Shown here one piece after another: positions 48,080 through 56,195 of a DNA stretch of 64,000 nt (position 1 is its first letter; each line of letters opens with the position of its first letter). The notes beneath the pieces are model-generated. The model searched no databases. It saw nothing but the letters and a program-made list of their open reading frames with translations, and was not told where the DNA came from. Location of the stretch: contig NZ_JBHSHQ010000004.1 in the NCBI RefSeq assembly GCF_042652985.1, forward strand, positions 1 to 64,000, written 5' to 3'. A program made the position numbers and the translations under genes. Source of the stretch: Ruoffia tabacinasalis. Its GTDB lineage: Bacteria; Bacillota; Bacilli; Lactobacillales; Aerococcaceae.

Positions 48080-48940
48080 ATGAATTTACAACCAAGTTAC
48101 TATGCGGTGATTCCTGCAACAGTTAGATACAGCAAAAATTTAAAGGCAAATGAAAAATTACTTTATGGAGAGATTACAGCTTTGGCTTCTGCTAAAGGTT
48201 ACTGTTTTGCAAGTAATTCATATTTTGCTGAACTATATGGAGTATCAAAGGTCTCTGTTTCAAATTGGGTGAGCAATTTAGAGAAACAAGGGTTTATAAA
48301 AACTCAACTAAAATATGCGAAAAACTCAAAACAAATTGAAGCAAGATTTATATATATAAATGACGTACCTATTAAAGAAAACTTTAATACCCCTCAAAAT
48401 GAAGTTAAAGAGGGTCATAAAGAAAACTTTAACAGCCCTATTAAAGAAAACTTTAAAGATAATATTACAAGTATTAATAATACAAGTATAACAAATAGTA
48501 CTACTAGCGTTAAAAATGATGATGAGCCATCCGTTGATGAAAAAACAAAAAAAGTTTTATTATTTTTTGAAAATAATTTTGGAGTTATCCGTCCGTCTGT
48601 TTTAGACGATTTAACTGATTACGTAGATATTTTTAAAAGTGATGAGCTAGTTATCTATGCAATGCAAAAAGCCGTAGATAATAATGCAACGTTTGGTTAT
48701 GCAAAATCAATTATGCAGAGATGGCTTACTTCTAAGCTTATGACACTTAAAGACGTTAAAGCGGACGAGCTAGCATTTAATAACCGTAAAAACAAAGGTA
48801 GACGCAATTCAAGCCATACAGAGATTATTCCAAGCTGGATGACTGATAAGGAAAAACAAGAAGTAATTGAAGAACCAGAAGTATCAAGTGAAAGCGAAGA
48901 GGCCTTAAGAGAGCGACTCAGTGCTTTGATAGGAGAGTGA
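48080..48940 (+). CDS. Phage replication protein, helix-turn-helix plus DnaD-like domain
   Basis: 286 residues. The N-terminal winged helix (about 1-90: LKANEKLLYGEITALA, then VSNWVSNLEKQGFI) resembles replisome organizers. A low-complexity linker (about 95-150) carries repeats of KENFN, and a DnaD-like C-terminal domain (about 155-235) includes YAKSIMQRWLTS. It probably binds the phage origin and loads the host helicase. The linker DNA holds three iteron-like 16-mers, so the origin may lie within this gene. Confidence 0.82.
   Translation: MNLQPSYYAVIPATVRYSKNLKANEKLLYGEITALASAKGYCFASNSYFAELYGVSKVSVSNWVSNLEKQGFIKTQLKYAKNSKQIEARFIYINDVPIKENFNTPQNEVKEGHKENFNSPIKENFKDNITSINNTSITNSTTSVKNDDEPSVDEKTKKVLLFFENNFGVIRPSVLDDLTDYVDIFKSDELVIYAMQKAVDNNATFGYAKSIMQRWLTSKLMTLKDVKADELAFNNRKNKGRRNSSHTEIIPSWMTDKEKQEVIEEPEVSSESEEALRERLSALIGE
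48372..48456. repeat. Iteron-like repeats inside the replication gene (possible phage origin)
   Basis: TTAAAGAAAACTTTAA at 48372-48387 and 48441-48456, and ATAAAGAAAACTTTAA at 48417-48432. Each is palindromic (TTAAAG-AAAA-CTTTAA). Placement inside the replication initiator gene is common for phage origins. Confidence 0.6.
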
Positions 48941-48944
48941 TTAC

Positions 48945-49454
48945 ATGAGTGTAAAAGGAGCTTATGCTGCTAAACGTAACGGAGAGTTTTTTGAGAAGCT
49001 AATTGATGCATCGTGTATTCATTATTCTAAACAAGGTATAGCTTACATACAGAAGACACCTGAACCGATGAGACCAGTTAGAGCGCTTAATCGTAATAGA
49101 GGCCAGTATATGGCTGTATACGAGAAAAAAGCTCAACCAGACTTTACAGGAACTTTAACAGGCGGGACGTCAGTCGTTTTTGAAGCGAAGCATACGGAAT
49201 CACCAAGAATAGAATTTAACCGGATTAGTAGTCAACAAGAATTAGATCTTGAAGCGCATCATAAACTAGGAGCTATTACTTTTGTACTCTTAAGTTTCAG
49301 CGATAAAGACTTTTATAGAGTGCCTTACAGCGAGTGGATAAACCTTAAAGAGACTATTGGCAAGAAGTCACTTAATCAGACGGACTTAGAACCTTATCGC
49401 ATCATAAACCAAGGGAGATTAATTCCGTTTTTAGATGGATTAGTAGAGGAGTGA
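48945..49454 (+). CDS. RecU-like Holliday junction resolvase
   Basis: 169 residues of the RecU/PrfA family. The nuclease core AQPDFTGTLTGGTSVVFEAKHT holds the metal-binding Asp and the Glu-x-Lys. It likely cuts recombination intermediates of phage DNA. GGAGAG precedes ATG 48945. It overlaps the next gene. Confidence 0.82.
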   Translation: MSVKGAYAAKRNGEFFEKLIDASCIHYSKQGIAYIQKTPEPMRPVRALNRNRGQYMAVYEKKAQPDFTGTLTGGTSVVFEAKHTESPRIEFNRISSQQELDLEAHHKLGAITFVLLSFSDKDFYRVPYSEWINLKETIGKKSLNQTDLEPYRIINQGRLIPFLDGLVEE

Positions 49455-49459
49455 GATAT

Positions 49460-50401
49460 ATGCATGAATTATCACTTAGTAATGACTTAAACCAATTAGA
49501 GTTGGAGATTACGCATCATAAAAATATAGCCGGTCAATCTGTATGGGAGATTGGTAAAAGATTAAATCACGTAAAAACAAATAACTTAACGCATGGTGAA
49601 TTTGGTAAGTGGCTGGACAAGATAAAGATTGGGCAACGTGAAGCTCAAAGAATGATGAAAGTTTCTTTAGAACTACCAAATACGGCAACGTTGTCGCATT
49701 TAGGTGTTACAGCATTAAATCTAATAGCTTCTCTTCCAGAAGAAGAACGAGAAAAAGAACATGTTACTTCAAAAGGCGAAACAAAGACACCGGATGAAAT
49801 GACGGTTAGAGAATTACAGGAATTAAAAAAACAGTTATCACGAGCTGAGATACAGCTTAAAATCTCTGAACAAGATAATAAGACGAAACAAAAAGATATA
49901 GATCGCCTCATGAAACAAAATAAAACTTTAGCAAAAGAGAAAGAAATCGTTATTGAGAAACATGTTATACCTGATGATTATGATGCGACTAAAGAACAAA
50001 ACGAGCATTTAAAAGGTCAGTACAAATCTTTAAATGATAGCTATGAATCAATTAAGAAACAATACGATGAATTGCTGGACAGTCGTAAAGAAGTTGAAGA
50101 GAAGTCTATGAAGTATGACGAGATTACTCAAGCTATCCAGAAAGCTGAAGGTAAGTTAAATGCACAACAGAAAGAGATTGCAGCATATCGCAATTTAATA
50201 GACACAACCAAAGAAATGAATAAGTTTTTAGATTCTGCATCGCACTTAATCTATATGGACGATATGGACATTTTAAATCAAGACAAACTAGCGATTGATG
50301 AACTAGAGCGACTGTTATCGAGAGTGGATTCATGGGCAATTGATTTACGTAAAAAGCTAAATACTAAAGTCATCATAGAGGGGGAATTTACACATGAATA
50401 A
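49460..50401 (+). CDS. DUF3102 family phage protein
   Basis: 313 residues. The N terminus (about 1-100) matches DUF3102 (SVWEIGKRLNHVK, HGEFGKWL), and the rest is a long coiled coil (about 105-270). Function unknown; common in early regions of Gram-positive phages and plasmids. ATG 49460 has GAGGAG upstream; a GTG at 49451 is an alternative. It overlaps the next gene by eight bases. Confidence 0.78.
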   Translation: MHELSLSNDLNQLELEITHHKNIAGQSVWEIGKRLNHVKTNNLTHGEFGKWLDKIKIGQREAQRMMKVSLELPNTATLSHLGVTALNLIASLPEEEREKEHVTSKGETKTPDEMTVRELQELKKQLSRAEIQLKISEQDNKTKQKDIDRLMKQNKTLAKEKEIVIEKHVIPDDYDATKEQNEHLKGQYKSLNDSYESIKKQYDELLDSRKEVEEKSMKYDEITQAIQKAEGKLNAQQKEIAAYRNLIDTTKEMNKFLDSASHLIYMDDMDILNQDKLAIDELERLLSRVDSWAIDLRKKLNTKVIIEGEFTHE

Positions 50402-50834
50402 AAATGAGATTGTAGGACAAAGTAAGGATCACACTAACGCAATTACTTTGATAAATAGCATTGGACAGATTGGCGAAGCAATACAAGCTATTTCAACTCA
50501 GATGACAAATCATGAAAAACGCCTGTCTAAAGTAGAGGACACTATGAGAGTAAACGGTATTCAAGAGATGAAACTTACCAGTGCTGTTAATAAGAGAGTA
50601 ATTAACTGGCTAGGCGGTAAAGAGTCTAGTGCTTATAACAACCGTAGCATACGAGGAAAAGTATATTCAGCCATTAACAAAGAGATTAAGCGATATTTTG
50701 GCATTCCTAGACGTGCGGAGATACCTGCTAAAGATTATAACGAAGCGATGGAGCTTATCGAGAATTGGGAATTAGATAAACAACTAAAAGAAGAAATTTT
50801 CATCGAGAACAATCCATTAATAAATATATTCTAG
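50394..50834 (+). CDS. ORF6C-domain phage protein
   Basis: 146 residues: an N-terminal coiled coil (about 20-55) and a C-terminal ORF6C-like domain (about 60-140, KVYSAINKEIKRYFGIPRRAEI), which is often found in phage antirepressors and replication-region proteins. It may act as a regulator with the DUF3102 protein. GGGGGA lies before ATG 50394. Confidence 0.72.
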   Translation: MNKNEIVGQSKDHTNAITLINSIGQIGEAIQAISTQMTNHEKRLSKVEDTMRVNGIQEMKLTSAVNKRVINWLGGKESSAYNNRSIRGKVYSAINKEIKRYFGIPRRAEIPAKDYNEAMELIENWELDKQLKEEIFIENNPLINIF

Positions 50835-50850
50835 CAAGGGAGTAGAGAAA

Positions 50851-51168
50851 ATGGCAGATATGAATCAACTAACTAGAGCGATTGAATTATGGAGTATCAA
50901 TCATGAATTGGATAAATCTGAGCCTTCTAAGCAGTTTTTGAAGGTAGTTGAAGAATTAGGTGAAGTGGCATCTGGAATGGCTAGAAATGACTTACCTTTA
51001 ATTATAGATAGCATTGGAGATGTTTATGTAACCTTAGTAATTTTAGCTCAGCAACATGGACTTAATATACAAGATTGTGTTGATGAAGCTTATACAGAAA
51101 TTGCAGATCGAGTTGGAGTAAAAAGAAACGGCATTTTTATAAAACAAGATGATTTAAGCAAAGACTAA
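50851..51168 (+). CDS. MazG-like nucleotide pyrophosphohydrolase
   Basis: 105 residues, a single MazG-like domain with the metal-binding EELGEVASGMAR helix and the DSIGDVYVTL helix. Such phage enzymes hydrolyse NTPs or dNTPs, or act on alarmone pools. Good RBS (AAGGGAG). Confidence 0.8.
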   Translation: MADMNQLTRAIELWSINHELDKSEPSKQFLKVVEELGEVASGMARNDLPLIIDSIGDVYVTLVILAQQHGLNIQDCVDEAYTEIADRVGVKRNGIFIKQDDLSKD

Positions 51169-51184
51169 ATGGAGGAATTATAAA

Positions 51185-51661
51185 ATGAAAAAAAGATATA
51201 TAGCGTTATTAGCAGTAAGTATTTTTGTTTTAGGTGGTGTGTCAGGTTATGCTTCTTCGAATGTGTTTGATAGTTTAAACCAAATTCGCGAGGACTATGA
51301 TTTTACATTCGCATTTGCTAAACAAGAAAAAGAGCGTGCTGAACAATTACAAGCTCAACTAGATAGTGAGAGTGGAAGTAAAGAGCAATTACAAACTGAA
51401 GTAGCTCAATTAAAACAAGATATTGAACAAATTAAGACAGATCACTCTATAGAGCTCACGAATAAGAATAGTGAGATTACAGAAAAACAAAGAGAGATTG
51501 AAGCGAAGCAGCAAGAAATTAATGATAAGCAAAATCGCATTAATGAATTGAATAATGAACTAGGTGCAGTTAATGGGCAGTTGAGCCAGATTGAAGCACA
51601 AGTTAATGGATTGTTAAATCATACTAATGATAAAGTTTCTGAGCTTACTGGGGATAATTAA
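51185..51661 (+). CDS. Phage membrane-anchored coiled-coil protein
   Basis: 158 residues: an N-terminal membrane or signal segment (about 5-24) and a long Gln/Glu-rich coiled coil (about 45-140). GGAGG upstream of ATG 51185. Role unknown. Confidence 0.65.
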   Translation: MKKRYIALLAVSIFVLGGVSGYASSNVFDSLNQIREDYDFTFAFAKQEKERAEQLQAQLDSESGSKEQLQTEVAQLKQDIEQIKTDHSIELTNKNSEITEKQREIEAKQQEINDKQNRINELNNELGAVNGQLSQIEAQVNGLLNHTNDKVSELTGDN

Positions 51662-51680
51662 TATTGGGGTGAACTGTTGA

Positions 51681-51977
51681 ATGGATAACATTTTTAAAGT
51701 AATTCAAGGTGTATTGTCGATATCAGTTATTTTATTAGTGGCATTCCTTTTATACATTTATATGGGGAATAACACTCAAGAGGAAGTTTCAGAATTATCA
51801 GTGGATCCAATTTTCGGACAAACATTAAGCGGTACTAATCCACAAACTGTACATTGGTATGAAGCTGGAGATGATATTAGACCAAATCTGTACGAAGTAG
51901 TCTATTTTCCAGAAGTTGTTACTAATGGAACTCAAGGACACTATGAAGTATATCGCACGCTTGGGAAAGATAGATAA
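51681..51977 (+). CDS. Phage membrane protein (98 aa)
   Basis: 98 residues with one N-terminal membrane segment (about 10-29) and a small outer domain. Not recognised; fits the run of short early genes. Confidence 0.6.
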   Translation: MDNIFKVIQGVLSISVILLVAFLLYIYMGNNTQEEVSELSVDPIFGQTLSGTNPQTVHWYEAGDDIRPNLYEVVYFPEVVTNGTQGHYEVYRTLGKDR

Positions 51978-51997
51978 CTATGTAAGGGAGTAAACGA

Positions 51998-52192
51998 ATG
52001 GATATAAATACAAAAATAAACTTGCAAGACAAAAAATACAGACATACAAGTATGGACTTACTCTACCGACTAGAAATAGGAACACTCACACAACAAGAGT
52101 ATATAACAGAAATGAAGAAGTTATCATATGAGTACAATAAGGAGTTTGCATTAATTTGTAAATTCAAAAATACTTGGGAGGAAAAGGAATGA
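51998..52192 (+). CDS. Phage hypothetical protein (64 aa)
   Basis: 64 residues, charged and helical, after AAGGGAG. Its TGA overlaps the ATG of the next small frame. Not recognised. Confidence 0.55.
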   Translation: MDINTKINLQDKKYRHTSMDLLYRLEIGTLTQQEYITEMKKLSYEYNKEFALICKFKNTWEEKE

Positions 52193-52314
52193 AGAATTTA
52201 ATAATAAGAATAAGACAAGCATTATGCAATCATCACTATGCTATTAATGTTAGATACGATGTGTACACAAATAAATTTCTAATCGTCGAGTTTGTATTAA
52301 GTGCGGAAAGGTAA
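52189..52314 (+). CDS. Small phage protein, possibly a frameshifted zinc-ribbon
   Basis: 41 residues from ATG 52189 (overlap ATGA, RBS GGAAAAGGA). It begins with ALCNHHYAINVRYDVYTN. In the other frame the end reads C-I-K-C-G-K, which would complete a Cys/His zinc motif, so one base may have been lost near 52290. Confidence 0.5.
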   Translation: MKNLIIRIRQALCNHHYAINVRYDVYTNKFLIVEFVLSAER

Positions 52315-52322
52315 GTTGATTT

Positions 52323-52658
52323 ATGTCTAGAGCAAGTGAACATTTTAATGAGTGGTTAGAAATGATATCGTTGCTTGATATGGAAAATCTTAGTAAGCCA
52401 GAACAGGTAAGACTATATGAATTAAAGCTATTTTTTCGTGGTGGTAAAGTCAAGTCAAACGAAAGAAGAAGAATAGCTAAATCCAAGCCACTTGTATTAA
52501 TAGATCCAAATGGAAAACGAACAATATATGAATCTAGGAAAGAATTAATCCAATTGGCTGGAGTAAATCCAGATGCACTTTATGATGCGCTACTAAGAGG
52601 AAATGGCCGATTAACTCCAAAGAAATGGAAAGGCTACACCGTTAAGGAGATGACGTAA
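52323..52658 (+). CDS. Phage hypothetical protein with NUMOD1-like C terminus
   Basis: 111 residues. The C-terminal half (about 58-108: VLIDPNGKRTIYESRKEL and later GYTVKEM) resembles the short DNA-binding repeats found in intron-encoded nucleases. The N terminus is helical. Function unknown. Confidence 0.55.
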   Translation: MSRASEHFNEWLEMISLLDMENLSKPEQVRLYELKLFFRGGKVKSNERRRIAKSKPLVLIDPNGKRTIYESRKELIQLAGVNPDALYDALLRGNGRLTPKKWKGYTVKEMT

Positions 52659-52659
52659 T

Positions 52660-52842
52660 ATGTCTAAATTATTTAATGTCGTAGTTTTCAGCGAGGGAGA
52701 GTATTTTGAATATCCAGTTGAAGCAGATGATGAAGATGAAGCAGCTAAAGAAATTGAATATCGTTTTAAGGGTTCAGATGGAGATTGGTTTGACGTTAAA
52801 CCAAAAGTAATTAGAGTAACAGAGGTGGAATATGGAGATTGA
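52660..52842 (+). CDS. Phage hypothetical protein (60 aa)
   Basis: 60 acidic residues with a beta start and an EDEAAKEIEYRF helix. One base after the previous stop and overlapping the next start, so part of the same transcript. Not recognised. Confidence 0.55.
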   Translation: MSKLFNVVVFSEGEYFEYPVEADDEDEAAKEIEYRFKGSDGDWFDVKPKVIRVTEVEYGD

Positions 52843-52990
52843 ATACACAACTTTAACAGATTTAGATGCCTGGTTTAGAGAAGAAGTACTTAATGCTATT
52901 AATCGCCGTGAAAATTTAGATGTGATTATCGATATAGCGAATAAATACAATGAACATCATGACAACTTACAAGGCGGTGGAAATAATTGA
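52832..52990 (+). CDS. Phage hypothetical protein (52 aa)
   Basis: 52 residues from ATG 52832 after AGAGGTGG; helical and acidic. Overlaps the genes on both sides by a few bases. Not recognised. Confidence 0.5.
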   Translation: MEIEYTTLTDLDAWFREEVLNAINRRENLDVIIDIANKYNEHHDNLQGGGNN

Positions 52991-53454
52991 ATTCAGTTGA
53001 TTTAGTCGGACGACTTACAAAAGATATAGATTTAAAATACACGACAAACGGTACTGCCGTTGGAACATTTAATCTTGCTGTTAATAGAGACTATACTTCA
53101 AAAAATGGTGAGAGAGAGGCAGATTTTATTAGTTGTGTCATTTGGAGAAAAGCAGCAGAGAATCTAGCGAACTTTACGAAAAAAGGTTCATTATTAGGTG
53201 TACAAGGAAGATTACAATCAAGAACATATGACAACAAAGAAGGTCAACGAGTATTTGTAACAGAACTCATTGTCGATAAGTTCCACTTATTAGAGTCAAA
53301 GAACAAAATTCAAGGCAATAACCAAAATAATAAATCAAACAGCAATACACAAGGCACTACAAATTATGATGCGAATTCATCTCGACATTATCAACCAAGT
53401 AAACCATTTGAAGGTACACCAGTTGATATTGACGACGATGATCTACCATTTTAA
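52987..53454 (+). CDS. ssb: Single-stranded DNA-binding protein
   Basis: 155 residues: OB-fold (about 1-108) with VDLVGRLTKDIDLKY and the later FHLLESK, a disordered Asn/Gln linker, and the acidic tip DIDDDDLPF that recruits host replication and repair proteins. TTG 52987 overlaps the previous stop. Phage copy used for replication or recombination. Confidence 0.93.
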   Translation: MNSVDLVGRLTKDIDLKYTTNGTAVGTFNLAVNRDYTSKNGEREADFISCVIWRKAAENLANFTKKGSLLGVQGRLQSRTYDNKEGQRVFVTELIVDKFHLLESKNKIQGNNQNNKSNSNTQGTTNYDANSSRHYQPSKPFEGTPVDIDDDDLPF

Positions 53455-53469
53455 GGGAGGGTATTAATA

Positions 53470-53673
53470 TTGCTAGTTGAAGATTATCATTATATAGTCG
53501 TTGAAGATTCGAAGTTAGTTCATGGATACTTTAAGACAAAGGGATTAGCTTATCAGTATTTGTTAACTGAATATCCAAATAAACAAAAGAAGAATAAACG
53601 CAAGAAGAAGTTTGGATACGGTAATGGGGATGTTATGCCATGTGGATTTTATATTCAAAAAGTTAGAAAATAA
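53470..53673 (+). CDS. Phage hypothetical protein (67 aa)
   Basis: 67 residues starting at TTG 53470 after AAGGGAGGG. Basic Lys/Asn-rich middle. Not recognised. Confidence 0.5.
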   Translation: MLVEDYHYIVVEDSKLVHGYFKTKGLAYQYLLTEYPNKQKKNKRKKKFGYGNGDVMPCGFYIQKVRK

Positions 53674-53691
53674 GTTGTAGGAGGAATCGTA

Positions 53692-54102
53692 TTGCTACTA
53701 CCAGAAATAAACGAAAAAATGACACGAAGAAATGTAATGAAATTATTAGGGCAGTATCATAGTTTACGAAGATTGGCTGGTAGACAATACGAGCAAAAGC
53801 TTACAGCAAGCTATACATTGGAGCCTAAGGGCGATGGAGGCACAAGCAAGCCAGTAGAAGATATGGTTACTAGAAAGGTATCAGCAATTGAAATTATCAC
53901 TCATATACACGATGCATTGAATAAATTGAATGGCCAGCAACGTAAGCTACTATGGGAGCACTACACAATCAGTGCACCATCAGAATATGAGATAGTAACA
54001 AAGTTCAACATCAGTGTTGCGACTTATTATAGAAAGCTGGAGAAAGCACAGCTTGCTTTTGCGGAAGTCTATCACTTAGGTGAATTGATAGTTGAGATGT
54101 AA
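53692..54102 (+). CDS. ArpU/RinA-type phage late transcription regulator
   Basis: 136 residues with a C-terminal sigma-4-like helix-turn-helix (about 85-125: QQRKLLWEHY, then ISVATYYRKLEKA). ArpU-family proteins activate late phage genes. Here it lies at the border between the early operon and the packaging module, the standard place. It starts at TTG 53692 after GGAGGA. Confidence 0.8.
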   Translation: MLLPEINEKMTRRNVMKLLGQYHSLRRLAGRQYEQKLTASYTLEPKGDGGTSKPVEDMVTRKVSAIEIITHIHDALNKLNGQQRKLLWEHYTISAPSEYEIVTKFNISVATYYRKLEKAQLAFAEVYHLGELIVEM

Positions 54103-54240
54103 TTAATTGCAACTTAACTTAAATGAGAATGAATTGAGAAAATATTGAGAGAAAGTTGAGAATAATTTGAGAGCTGTAGGTGGTAGAATGATATTGTGGA
54201 TAAGTGAAGATATCCGCCTGACATTAAAAGCATCCTATTT

Positions 54241-54267
54241 CCACCTCGCAAACCGGGGTGGTTTTTG
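54241..54267 (+). terminator. Terminator after the late regulator
   Basis: CCACC (54241-54245) with GGTGG (54257-54261) around a GC-rich loop, then TTTTT. It separates early genes from the late block. Confidence 0.6.
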
Positions 54268-54298
54268 ATATAGTTGTATCAAAAAGGAATGTATAAAG

Positions 54299-54856
54299 AT
54301 GGATAGTTTGTTAGTTTTATTTGGTGATATATTAAGAATAGTGGCGACAGTCATTATTACTGTGCTAGTCATGTACATTAAGGTAATACCAGAGCTCCAT
54401 AAAAATTTAATCCTTCAAAGCAAAGAACATGATAACAATAGAAATTTACAGCAAGAAGCATACTATAGACAATTAAGCGGAGAAAAAATAGAGAAACTAT
54501 TTGAAAAATGGACAAACTTTTTAGTGGATTTAAGGACTATAGAAAATATGGATGAGGATACAATGTATTCTATTACTAGTGATGTTTTTATGTACGGTTC
54601 TGATGAAACAATTAATTCATTTGCAAAATATATGAAAAGTACGCACAGATCAGAGTCTATCTAGAACGAGTTAGGTGAAGACTTCTCAGCGTTTCAAATT
54701 TATATTTTTTCTTTAATCTTATCTCAATTAAAGTATGACTTTACGGGGTTTAAAGTAAATCCATTGACTTTTATAAAAGCAAAAATAAATGATTATGATG
54801 ATTTTTTTGATGATGATACGGTTGAAAGAATTACAAAATATACTGAAAAATTATAG
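54299..54856 (+). pseudogene. Phage membrane protein gene interrupted by an in-frame TAG
   Basis: The frame runs 121 codons from ATG 54299, with one membrane segment (about 8-28) and a helical domain, then meets TAG at 54662-54664. The same frame stays open for 64 more codons with normal composition (LGEDFSAFQIYIFSLIL and on to KYTEKL), ending at 54856. A single changed codon probably split a 185-residue protein. The truncated form might still be made. Function unknown. Confidence 0.6.
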
Positions 54857-54865
54857 GTGATAAAA

Positions 54866-54961
54866 ATGGACAGAACTACAGTTAACCTTATTATTATCGC
54901 TGTAGTTGGATGCCTAGTTGTCTTCAATCTATGGCGATATATCAAAAATAAATACAAATGA
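54866..54961 (+). CDS. Mini membrane protein of the phage (31 aa)
   Basis: 31 residues from ATG 54866 with TAGGTG upstream. One membrane segment (about 6-24) and a basic tail. A terminator directly follows. Confidence 0.45.
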   Translation: MDRTTVNLIIIAVVGCLVVFNLWRYIKNKYK

Positions 54962-54987
54962 GACCTCTTTTGAGGTCTTTTTTTATA
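54961..54987 (+). terminator. Terminator before the packaging genes
   Basis: AGACCTC, TTTT loop, GAGGTCT, then seven T. Confidence 0.85.
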
Positions 54988-55010
54988 CAAACAAATATGG
55001 AGGGGATTAC

Positions 55011-55226
55011 ATGAACAAACCAGTTGATTTAAATTTTGAGCCTGGTGAAGTTGTAACAATAGTATTTATAGACAAGATGGAACTAATGGCACGCATCATA
55101 AAAACTCAACCACCTGATCAGATTGTTGTTGACTTACTTCATGACGGATTAGACGAAGAGTATACAATACATACTAATGAAATATATAGAATAGAACCTA
55201 TCAGTGATAAGGATGACGAGAAATGA
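55011..55226 (+). CDS. Phage hypothetical protein (71 aa)
   Basis: 71 residues from ATG 55011 with GGAGGGG upstream; the longer frame from 54918 crosses a terminator and is rejected. Acidic, beta-rich (VVTIVFIDKMELMARI). Four-base overlap with the HNH gene. Not recognised. Confidence 0.65.
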   Translation: MNKPVDLNFEPGEVVTIVFIDKMELMARIIKTQPPDQIVVDLLHDGLDEEYTIHTNEIYRIEPISDKDDEK

Positions 55227-55546
55227 AAGTAGTTAATCCATTCTATAAGTCTAAGAAGTGGAAGAGAAAGCGTGAGTTAATTCTAAAGCGAGATAGTTAT
55301 TTGTGTCAACTATCCAAACGGTTTGGTAAATCAACTGCAGCAAATACAGTTCATCATATCTATCCACTTGAATTGTATCCTGAACTTGCACTAGTCAATT
55401 GGAATCTCACAAGCGTGAATGAAAGCGAACATAATAAAATTCATGACAGAAATTCCAATGAAATTATTGGTGAAGGTATAGCATTGCAGAACAAATTTAA
55501 AAATGAATTTAAAAAATTCTATGGTACCCCCCCACCCCATAATTAA
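55223..55546 (+). CDS. Phage HNH endonuclease
   Basis: 107 residues with the beta-beta-alpha metal core: YLCQLSKRFGK, then NTVHHIYPL and NESEHNKIHDR. HNH proteins next to terminase genes assist cleavage at cos ends in HK97-like phages. Its position right before terS supports a cos-type phage. Confidence 0.85.
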   Translation: MKVVNPFYKSKKWKRKRELILKRDSYLCQLSKRFGKSTAANTVHHIYPLELYPELALVNWNLTSVNESEHNKIHDRNSNEIIGEGIALQNKFKNEFKKFYGTPPPHN

Positions 55547-55600
55547 TTTTTTGAATCGGAGGGTACCGAGGGGGGAGGGCCTTTTCCCTCTCCATAAGTA
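55523..55600. other. C-rich and G-rich tract between HNH and terS (cos candidate)
   Basis: GGTACCCCCCCACCCC (55523-55538) is followed 20-odd bases later by GAGGGTACC and a GAGGGGGGAGGG run (55559-55579). Both strands show strong asymmetry and share a GGTACC core. It is unlike the surrounding AT-rich DNA. The cohesive-end site of HNH/terS phages usually lies here. Confidence 0.4.
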
Positions 55601-55643
55601 TTTCACATAAAAAGAGCGACAAAAAGAAAGGCGGTGATGATTT

Positions 55644-56195
55644 GTGGGCGAATTAATTAAAAAATTGAGGAAAGAAAAAGGTATGACTCAAGCTGAGTTC
55701 GCTAAAGCGATTGGTATATCTAGAAACTATTTATCCGAAATTGAAAATAACAAGAAAAGTGCATCGGAACACATTTTACAAAAGGTTATTGAAGTGTTTG
55801 GACTAGCAACTAATTACTTTAAACGTTCGGGTAAAACAGAAAGTATGACGTTTGAAATTAAGATTAAAGAAGTTAATAGAATTAAGTCCAGAGTGACGAA
55901 CGACATGAAGTCGCTAGATGTTTACAAGAAGGAATTCGACATGCTGATTGAAGTTTATGCTGATCTGATTTATCACTATCAAAGGATGATGGAACTCTAT
56001 GAAGAGTTAGGGTATCCAATTGAAGATGATTTTGGCAAAAAACCTGTTTTGGTTACTCAATTAGAGGCGCTGAGAAAAGATATCATTACATACTCCGATA
56101 GACTCATGGTTAATCCTAGGTCATATCAATCTCTAACAGACATCAAAGAACCGCCAAAATCAAAATTAGCTGAAGCGCTGAAAATGATTGGATAA
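55644..56195 (+). CDS. terS: Terminase small subunit (P27-like) fused to an XRE helix-turn-helix
   Basis: 183 residues. Residues 1-60 form a standard XRE domain (GMTQAEFAKAIGISRNYLSEIE). Residues about 65-183 look like P27-family small terminases, with the helical ELYEELGYPIED and a KLAEALKMIG end. It should recognise the packaging site and feed DNA to TerL. Start GTG 55644 after GGCGGTGATG. It overlaps terL by eight bases. Confidence 0.75.
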   Translation: MGELIKKLRKEKGMTQAEFAKAIGISRNYLSEIENNKKSASEHILQKVIEVFGLATNYFKRSGKTESMTFEIKIKEVNRIKSRVTNDMKSLDVYKKEFDMLIEVYADLIYHYQRMMELYEELGYPIEDDFGKKPVLVTQLEALRKDIITYSDRLMVNPRSYQSLTDIKEPPKSKLAEALKMIG

